A DNA stretch of 64,000 nt from Sebastes aleutianus (lineage: Eukaryota; Chordata; Actinopteri; Perciformes; Sebastidae): the NCBI GenBank assembly GCA_916700875.1, contig CAKAKS010000031.1, forward strand, positions 17,637,148 to 17,701,147, in the 5' to 3' direction. Each line of letters begins with the position of its first letter. Position 1 is the stretch's first letter. Shown piece by piece: positions 39,718 through 48,600 of the stretch. The notes under the pieces were generated by a model that did not search any database, was not told the origin of the DNA, and worked only from the letters and a program-made list of their open reading frames with translations. A program made the position numbers and the translations under genes.

Positions 39718-40386
39718 TGACACCTGACTTAATTGACAAGATGAGAAACTGCCATTTATGCTAATCATGTAAACTACGACAGCTATTTATATATATATAT
39801 ATAGAGCAGACAACTCATAGCTAAGCAAACCAAGAGGAATGACACTAATTCTCAGTAAATCTACTGTAAAATGAGGCATGTGTCCTGCTCTTTAGTTGTT
39901 AAAAACACATGAACCGTGTGGCTGTTTTCCTACTTTAGCTTAGCGTTGTTTAGCTATCTCTAGCTACCTAGCTGTTAGTTAGCTCACGTCAACTAGCATT
40001 GTTAGGGTTAAAAATGACCGAATAGAAACATGTTATATATTCAGATATGACTATAAGACTGTCTAGTTGGGATCTAATTACAAAAAAGTTCGTGTTTAAA
40101 CGCAATAAATGTATAAATATGAAACAAAGAAGCGACCCTGACAGTAGTTAGCTATTATTATGTTAACTGTACAGTATTGATTTACACATTCAGGATGAGA
40201 AGCTCGACACAGAGAGAGAGATAACAACTCAATCTTAACATCCCTGGTTTAATAGGAGAGCTAAGTGATCGTGTAGCTTCAAAATGCCACTGATGCTGTT
40301 GACACATTTTGGTTGAGCTTTGCCACGGAGAGAGGCCTCCTCCATTCACACACAATGAGGGGATCAGTCAAAAAGACGACACTCAC

Positions 40387-40620
40387 GGTGGTTTGATGCA
40401 GCTTCACGGTGGGATTGGTACTCCTCGTAAAGATTTTGAAGGAGAAAATGCGAGGATTTGTGTTCAGACGATCATGGAGGACGTCTAAATATCAAGTGGC
40501 TCGCTGCTGGATGCTCTGCCTGCCTGCCTGCGAGGAGAAGCGGGGAATGTGGTTGTGGAGGTGTCTGTCTACGCATGTGCGTCAAACCTGAGAAGAGACG
40601 GAAGCCAGTGAGGGACTTAA
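40387..40620 (-). promoter_or_regulatory. wdr5: wdr5 5' UTR exon 1 and promoter region (inferred)
   Basis: The minus strand has a good donor ACC|gtgagt at 40387/40386 that can join the acceptor at 38363. Upstream on that strand are an ETS-like CTTCCG (near 40601) and an NRF1-like GCACATGCG (near 40575), both common in housekeeping promoters. The start site is not fixed. Confidence 0.45.
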
Positions 40621-40626
40621 AAGTGT

Positions 40627-41947
40627 CTTCTTCTTCTTCTTTAAAGTTTATTGGCGGTTGGCAAACAACGATTTGGTGCATTACCGCCACATACTGGACT
40701 GGAGTGTGCAGCAGTAGATTGGCAGGAAAAAAATAAATAAATAAATAAAATTAAAGGGACTATTTGTAACTTTCAGAAATGCTTCTTAACAGCGACACCT
40801 GTGGCCGTGAAATCAGCGAAAGTCAGCGTCGGGGTCGCGCCTGCTCGCTCTAAATATACCTGAACGAGCATCACTCAAAACAGTGAGGCGACACAAGTCA
40901 GCTAAAACCACAATATCACTCTATATTTCATCTGCTTGGCAGTAATGTTAGCTGACCAGACGAAGGTCTCTCCATGAACATGATTTAGATCTGATCCTAG
41001 TGTTGGCTTTTCCTGCCTAAGTGCAGGCTTTGGCAGCGGAGCTCTGCAGCGTTTCTCCCTGCTCTCTCCGCCCGCAGCCGGAGAGAGCAGAGGAGACACC
41101 GGCACCCGGTCGGTAACGAGAAGACAACGTAAATCTCTGTAGAGCTCCGTCACTTCACAAGACACGGGAAACCTCTGTTGGTCTGGAGGAGCTGCAGCAG
41201 TTATTTCTGCACAAACGTCCCCTGTACATTCACTAGATATTCTCAGAGCTAAACTAACTCTTCTGCAGTGTGTAGTGAGCGCGCGTTCACGTCTAGAGGT
41301 GGAGCGAGCTGAGCTGTCTGAGTGAAGGCGAGCAGGCAGAGGAGGAGGGTACAGCGGCTACACGCGAACGCGCGTATGCGAGCGCGCATGTGTGACGACC
41401 CGCTACATTTATGCGCGTACAAAGTTACAAATAGTCCCTTTAAATAAATAATTAAAATTAAAATTAAAAATAATAATAAAAGGTGCAAACACAAGGTGCA
41501 AACACAGACATACAAAAAACAGTCACAAACATAGAACATAACACAGTGAACAAAGTGCGATGGTGCAGCAGAATAAAAAGTGGATGACAGGATGATTAAC
41601 AGAGTAAAAGCAGTATAAAAGCAATCAGGTCTTTAAAAGTGCTATATATTAAAACCCAATGACTCTCCAGTAGTTCTCCTTCTATAAATATCTAATAAAT
41701 AGATAAATAGAAGTGTCAGTGCAAATAGTAGTCCTGAAATGTCTGTTTTATGTCCAGCATGAGATGTGGGGAGGGAGGGGTCACGGATAGGAGATCCGAG
41801 AGCCTTTTTATTATTTATTTTATTTTTTTATTATTATGTTTCTGCACAATCTCCTGTTCCACTCTCCAGTGGTCCAGCAAGTGGTGGTAATGCACCTCTA
41901 AGCTGGTTTGCCAATTGCCAATAAACACCAAAGAAGAAGAAGAAGAA
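40627..41947. mobile_element. TIR element with ~80-bp ends and (CTT)n termini
   Basis: Left end 40627-40705 (cttcttcttcttcttt, then tattggcggttggcaaac) is the inverted counterpart of the right end 41863-41947 (ggtttgccaattgccaata ending gaagaagaagaa). A separate TTAA MITE sits inside. Common fish element type; superfamily not assigned. Confidence 0.65.
40751..41443. mobile_element. TTAA MITE with perfect 19-bp inverted repeats
   Basis: TTAA then AGGGACTATTTGTAACTTT at the left, exact complement then TTAA at the right (23 bp perfect including the TTAA). GC-richer interior with CpG-rich stretches. Target duplication TTAA is as expected for piggyBac-type movement. Confidence 0.85.
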
Positions 41948-42289
41948 ATACTTATGTTGTCCCTTATGTTGTTTTAGGAGTGGTTTTTACCAGTTTACCC
42001 TGCTGAAAAGTAAGTTTTAATCTGATTTATAATGCCAATTTGCCATGTTTGTGCATGTTGGTAATTTTAACATGGTAAGGTCATTTTCGGAAGGTTTGTG
42101 GACTGTTTTGGGCTCAATTATTGGGAGTTTGACTAATTTACCTCAAGGCAGTTAGCAAGATAATGGCACTAAAAGCAAACGAATGCACTGTCTAAAAGTA
42201 GCCTGCAATGTCGACTTGTAACGTTAGACATATCCCCTCTTTGTCACCGTCAATACAAACTATTTTATATAGTTATATTAGCATGGCCC

Positions 42290-43310
42290 ACCACACTAGT
42301 GATGTGTGGGTTGTGAACGAGCTGGCTCAAAGAGCCGGCTCTTTTAAGTGAACCATGGGAGCCGGCTCCCGTTGCGAACGAGCTGGTTCAAAGAGCCGGC
42401 TCTTTGATAGGGTGAACTTCTACGCGCCACGGGCACTCCATGCACTGACTGTGACTGAAAATTGTTAATAATGTTCGTGCAACCAATCATGTGGTGACAG
42501 ACAAGGATCATACGATCAAGCAGGGAGGGGCGGGGTGTGCGGCGCGCTGACGGTCTACAGGTACAGAGCAGGAGGGAGAGAAAGAGAGTCAATACAGCCA
42601 ACACTAAGGTGCACATTAATTACAAAAATGGGCAGAAGGGATAGCACGGCAATAACCAGGTTGAGGCTGGGTCACTGTGGACTAAATCATGGGCTGGCAC
42701 TGGTTTGTAAGCACCCAGATGGAAAGTGTATCTGTGGAGAGGCAGAGACTGTAAGTCATGTACTGATGGACTGTGCCAGATATCATGCAGAAAGAAGCCT
42801 CATGTAGGCAGAACTGTCAAAAACTGGCGTCACAGACCACTCGTTAAAATCAATACTAAGCACAGCGAAACAACAAAGACTGTAATCGGCCATCTTCGTC
42901 GCACAGGATTTAAGCCAACCAATGGCGATCTACAAGTGACCTGTGACCTCTGATGCGTAGTCTGCCACAAATTACAAAAGAAGAAGGAAGAGAGAAAGAG
43001 AGAGGAGTGCGGTGCGCGAATAGCAGACAAGATGAGTGACAGTCGGAAACGAAGCAGCATGTAAAGTTATGATATTCTGGAAATTATAAGGTTTAGTATA
43101 ATTATATTGAATAATTTAAGTGATATATGTGCACACATAGTAATCATAGGTCAAAACAGCGCTAAATTTGGCTGAATTATAAAAAAGGCAGAAGTGGTAC
43201 AATGAAGAGCCGTTTGGGAGCCGAAAGAGCCGGCTCGTCTTGGTTAGCTGAGCCAAATGATCTGGATCACTAAAAAGAGCCTGAATTCCCATCAGTGGTA
43301 CAAGCTCCAG
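42290..43310. mobile_element. hAT-like element built of GAGCCGGCTC motifs
   Basis: The left end has repeated gagccggctc and aacgagctgg motifs (42318-42412); the right end (43203-43300) has agccgaaagagccggctcg and a cactaaaaagagcc...cagtg terminus. Ends are roughly inverted (tagtgatg versus cactgatg). Carries a LINE fragment inside. Confidence 0.55.
42610..42807 (+). mobile_element. LINE ORF2 C-terminal fragment
   Basis: Open frame TAITRLRLGHCGLNHGLALV then KHPDGKCICGEAETVSHVLM and DCARYHAER. The CXC-X7-H-X4-C zinc-knuckle tail and the ITRLRLGHCGLN block are typical of the end of I/Jockey-group non-LTR polymerases. Only about 60 residues remain. Confidence 0.7.
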
Positions 43311-44112
43311 CGCAGTAGGTGGCGGTGTCGGTTTACTATCCGCCTATGAAGCTCTATATCGGGGGAAGCAGAGCGCGCTCCTCATACCACTGACTTTTTG
43401 GTATCAGTCAGAAAGTTTTAAAGGTGCTCTATAGTGCACTCTGGATAACTGGGCTTTCTATTTGGGCTTGTGTAGCATCTTCCGAAGCGTCCTGAACTCT
43501 CATTTTAACGTGCCTTCTTCTCATGAAAACGAGTTAGTAAACAACTCTACAACAATGGTGTCGACAGGTTGCCAGGTTGTGTGAGGATAACAGGTAACGT
43601 TAGCTAACTTGTTAAGGTAACTAGCTCTGTGTTGAAACTCGACCTCCTCAAAACAAAAGCAGGACTCTGGGAATTGACCATTGTATGCAAAGTCCTTAAG
43701 TTGGCAGTATGAGACTTTAGTTTATGCTAATGACTACTCCTTATTTTGTAATGGCGACTTGTTGTTTACAAGTTTATGACACTGAGAACCAGCTAGCCAG
43801 TTAGCTTCAGTAAAGCTAACAACACACCAGCTGTAGCTGTAGATTCACACACGTTTGCTGGCTTTCCCTATATGTAAGATGGTGTGGTGCTTTATTTGTT
43901 GTACTTTTAAAAAACGAATTCTTTGCAAAGTCAGCTTTCACATGTGTCAAGAGTCAAGTGTCAACTAGTTAAAGCCAGTTGGTTAATTTATTGCACTTGC
44001 TGTAACTTACCTGTGAAGCTACACAGTCTCCTCTTCAATTGTGTTAAAAGCCATGTGTTTCCTTTTAAAAATGTCTAATTTGAGATGACTTTTGGCCACT
44101 TTCCCCCCCGAC

Positions 44113-44178
44113 AAAGTGACAATAAAACACACCCAAAATCACATTTTATTCTAAGATAGGGAAAGCCACAGTTTAACA
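44113..44178 (+). repeat. direct repeat unit without brd3 insert
   Basis: acaaagtgacaataaaacac then caaaatcacatttt-tctaagat, followed at once by gaaagccacagtttaacac. The same two blocks recur at 44377-44422 and 44864-44882 with a brd3-like segment between them. Confidence 0.65.
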
Positions 44179-44423
44179 CTATTATGTAGTCATATTTACT
44201 ATTATGTAGTCATATTATTTCTTTATATTAATCTTGTCTCTGGGTGGAGGCTTCAGATAAGCCCAGTGTTTTTTTTTTGCCTCTTCCTGCACTGTATATT
44301 ATTCTTTTTTTTTTTTTTGTTATGTTGTATAGTCTTAAATTGTACAAAATATATATGTAAATAAGTAAAAAACGTACAAAGTGACAATAAAACACCCCCA
44401 AAAATCACATTTAATCTAAGATT

Positions 44424-44866
44424 TGGCTTTTTTCCTGATGGATTCATTGGCCTTTTGTTTAATTATTTAAAGTTGTGAAAGGTTTGGTGTAGATTTGAAC
44501 TGCTACCATGACAAAATATTTGTGCTGTCTTTTTTTTTTCTGCCTCAAATATACTGCAGCGAGAAATAGATGCATGAAGTATATCAAATCAAATGATTTT
44601 TTTGCTTCTTCTCTGACTCCTCATTATTTGAGGAGTATATTATTGATTGATAAGATCACATGCGGTGCAATGAGACTTCCTTGTCTTTATTAACACTTCA
44701 TATTGCATCCCCTCCAACTTGGTAGCACACAGCAGCTACTCTCTGGCTTGATTTCTTGTTTGTAAAAAAGACCATTTTTGTCAACACTTTACCCAGCTTA
44801 AAGCCATTCATGAACAACTCTCTGCGTACTCTGAAGTCCCTGTGATTAAACCAAAGAAGAAAAGAA
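44424..44866 (+). pseudogene. partial duplicate of brd3 intron 7 and exon 8
   Basis: 44424-44502 matches 49437-49512 and 44717-44866 matches 49509-49660, both at high identity, with about 215 bp extra between. The second block includes a copy of the exon 8 acceptor and coding start (44797 on; LK-IHEQLSAYSEVPVIKPKK), then diverges just after the AAGAAGAAAAG run. Being genomic (intron included), it is a DNA-level duplication rather than a retrocopy. It lacks a matching donor, so it is probably non-functional. Confidence 0.8.
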
Positions 44867-45341
44867 AGCCACAGTTTAACACATTTTTTGTCATTAAAAT
44901 AACAAAAAAAAAATGGAACAAACATTTCAGTCATCACTGATATAGGCTCCTTGGCTTGTCCAAATTGTAAACAAAAACACCACATTAATTCATGTGAGCT
45001 GTTCATAAACATATTTTCGACTTCAATAATGTCTTATGTTGCATACCAAGTTGAACTCAGACCTGACAGTTTACCTTGGTATGGAGTCTATTGTGGGGTT
45101 TTTTTGGTCAAAATTTAGACTTAATATGTTTGCGAGGTTGTGTATTCTGCTGTGACCTTTTGTTTTTGAGAGTCCATCCCCATCACCCCTGCACTGCATC
45201 CAAATTTTAACATGGATCAACCATACTTGCGTTAGGCTACATTGTCAGTAGAGGCTGCCTGTCTGTCTGTATATATTTCTGGACCATAGGAATGATCTCT
45301 GACCTACCGCGCTCGCATAACTCTTGTTTTTATGTCAACAG

Positions 45342-45491
45342 ATCACATTTTCTGGTGTGAAAACTATGAATGAAGTGAGCCGGCGTTCCCTCAGAGCTGT
45401 TGATGAGCTGACAGACGAAAGAATTCACAGAAGATAACAGAAACCAGCGGAGGTTGTGTTCACCTATTGGAGACCAGTCGCTGCTATCGTC
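45342..45491 (+). other. probable brd3 5' UTR exon part with uORF
   Basis: A good acceptor tatgtcaacag precedes 45342 and sequence is continuous to the ATG. A 23-codon upstream frame starts at 45366 (MNEVSRRSL) and stops at 45435-45437. Confidence 0.45.
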
Positions 45492-45686
45492 ATGTCAGCA
45501 GACACGAACCCGGACCCTCCACGGTTTGTGAATCCTCCGCCTCCCGAGGTGAGCGACCCCAGCAGGCCTGGCCGGAGGACAAACCAGCTGCAGTACATGC
45601 AGAATGTAGTGATGAAATCCCTGTGGCGGCACCAGTTCGCCTGGCCTTTTCACCACCCTGTTGATGTGATCGCTCTTGGAATACCA
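45492..45686 (+). CDS. brd3: brd3 coding exon 1
   Basis: 65 codons to ALGIP; includes QLQYMQNVVMKSLWRHQFAW and the WPF shelf. Donor gtgagt. Confidence 0.93.
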
Positions 45687-48600
45687 GTGAGTAGTTTGCA
45701 AATGTTGTCAATGTTCTTCACAACATTTTAAAAAGATGCTTTAAATCCAGCATTTATCGCAGCACATTGCAGTGTGTAGTGCTTGTTGTTAGTTTTTATT
45801 TTTATTTTTTAATTATTTATTTATGTATTAAAAAATAAATAAATTAGGGCTGTCAGTTGATTAAAATATTTAATCACGATTAATCGCATGATTGTCCATA
45901 GTTAATCGCAATTAATCAAATTTTTTTTCTGTTCATAATGTACCTCGAAGGGAGATTTGTCAAGTTTGTATTACTCTTATCAACATGGGAGTGGGCAAAT
46001 ATGCTTGCTTTATGCAAATGTATGTATATTTATTACTGGAAATCAATTAACAACACAAAACAATGACAAATGTTGTCCAGAAACCCTCACAGGCACTGCA
46101 TTTAGCATAAAAATATGCTCAAATCATAACATGGCAAACGCAAGCCCAACAGGCAACAACAGCTTTCAGTGTGCTGACTTAACAATTTTAAGGAAATTTA
46201 ATGAAGTTATTATGTACGGGTTAGACATTTTTAATGTAGCTATTACCACCTGCCCTGATTTTGCACATCAAAAACACATCAGGAAATAATTCCTGAAATA
46301 AACCCACATCTGAGGCTTCCATAGTGGCTTTGGAAAGTTATAAATCTGCTCTTTGTAACATGCTATTTTACTAGCTGCATAAATATCCTTGTTAGAGGCA
46401 GTTGTATATTTGCTACCAACAAATTTTTTTTCACGCTTTGGTGTACAAAAAAACCCTGTTCTTTACAAATAAATTAAAGCTGCGTATCGGCTTTGGACGC
46501 CTCAACTTGGTAATTCTTTTTCACACAGGGACTCCCACTGTGTAACTGTAACTGTCTGTCATCCGTCTAAAATGTCATGTATGTGTTTGTTTTGCCTTGT
46601 CGGAAAGGGTCTCCTTTCGTCTTTTCTGTCACTGAAGTAAAACTGCTTCTAAATCCTTAAATTTCCTCTGTTTTTGTCATTCTTTCGTTGCTGCCATTGA
46701 TGTTGTCTTCTTAAGTGTTGTTTACCACTGTTTTTTTTGTTTCTCCATTGTTTTTTGTCTCCTCCTAATCCTCATGTACGCCCCATTTAAACAACAACAC
46801 AGTGAGTATCGAGGCACTGGAATGTGGCATTACACTAGGTCTCGATCTCATCCAATATTTATGAAACATATAACATAACGAATGAACAAAGAATTTTCTA
46901 CAATACCCTTGAATCTGTATTACTGCATTTTTGTACGTCATTACATGCTAGTCAGTATTTAATTCATTACTTAATACTTTTAAGTAGGTAATTATGGAAT
47001 TTAACTAACTTGATTAACTAATTTAATAGGGACTATTTCTTAAGTAGTCCCTTCTGTAGCTCTTAATTAGTCCCAATTAAAGCAATGGCATATCCAGAGT
47101 AATAAGGGTGTTAAAGTGGATGATTTATGGCAAAAAAAACTATGAAAATAAAGATCAAATTTTATTAAACTGAAATGATCCTGGAAGTGAGTAACCGTTG
47201 AAATGCAGGGATTGTGCACTACTAAACTTTTCTTCATCAGATCCTTTTGAAAGACTATATTCATCTGACACATTGACTGTTTTTCTTAATCAGGATTATC
47301 ATACGATAATAACGTCTCCCATGGACTTGGGAACCATCAAGAAACGACTGGAGAACAACTACTATCTGAGTGCAGTTGAATGCATGCAAGACTTCAACAC
47401 CATGTTCACCAACTGCTACATCTATAACAAGGTAAGGAGCTTCGTGATTGGGAAAAAGCACCACGCCGGTTCGCCTCACAGAAACTAGATCCTCACAGAC
47501 TCCCCACCGTCTTCTAGCCTACAGATGACATAGTGCTGATGGCCCTCGCTGTGGAAAAGGTTTTCTTGCAAAAAGTTGCCCAGATGGACCAGAGGGAAGT
47601 GGAGGTTTCTCCTCACGCTGCCAAAGGGAGGGGCAGAAAAAGCAGCAATCCAGGTAATGAACTTACAGGTATGAACATCTAAAATCTATTTAATAAAATC
47701 AAGAGGTTTCACCAAGAGCTCCCTTAACATATATGTTTCCTTAATTTGGCCCATAGCATTTTACAGGTGTGCAAAACATTGTGACCGTCATTGTGTGCGT
47801 AAAAGCTGAATATTTCAGCCTGCATTGAGCATCAGTGCCACCCTAAAGTCTCTGACAGTTCAGCCAGCAGCTGAGATTAACCGCATCAGTGACCCTCAGC
47901 CTCTCTTCTTTTTTTTCTTTCTGTTTTGAAATGACACTGCTCAGAGCTCCAGACCAAATACTTATTTTCTACCCTGTGGGTCCTCTTGTAAGGTTTGATT
48001 TTGCAGTCACAGAAATTGGGTTTCTTCTTAAGCGTGTCTCTCCTCATTCCACCTAAATGATAATGCACATTGGAGATGTATACGGTTATCAACATGGTAA
48101 TTGCGGGTGCGTCTCTACTCATTTAATGCGTACATGTTTGAGGGCGCACAAAATTCACTGCCACTAAGAAAAACAGGCCTGTGTGTGTGCTTTTTTTCCT
48201 GAAATCAGAGGAGTAAAAAATTATATTACTACTTCGCCTAAGATATATATTTTGGTGTCTTTTTTCCTCTTTCTCTATTCCTTTTAATTTGTGTTTATTA
48301 CATGTCTGCAGGTGGACAGAATGAAGCTGTGACAATGTGTTCTTCAGCTGTGTCGCCCTCATCTCCGCCAAGCCTCAGCTACACGGTCTCCAGCTCACCC
48401 CCGATGCCCAAAGACCTCTCACACACCTCCACAAAAGTGAGTCGCCATTTATGTCTCTTCATATTATTTTAAAGTTATAGATCATGAGGAGAATTTTACC
48501 TTATTGTGGTGGGGGTTTTTTTGTGCCAATGAAGAAGAAAGGGCTGAAGCGGAAGGCAGACGGCGACACTGATTTCTCCTCAGCAACCGTAACCAGCTTG

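Larger units (their letters stand above)
38364..40386 (-). other. wdr5 intron 1 (2.0 kb)
   Basis: Between the 5' UTR exon and the ATG exon. Contains a fold-back element (39079-39348) and a poly(A)-tailed retroposed insert (39357-39717). Confidence 0.65.
43311..45341 (+). other. brd3 upstream region and probable 5' UTR intron
   Basis: 43311-43592 has sequence compatible with a first exon ending AACAG|gtaacg at 43592/43593. The rest includes direct repeats and a partial brd3 duplicate (44377-44882). First exon placement is inference. Confidence 0.35.

Noticed and set aside
47198..47293. Upstream extension of the open frame into brd3 exon 2
   Set aside because: The conserved BD1 sequence begins exactly after the cag acceptor at 47293 and joins exon 1 in frame; the extension is intronic.
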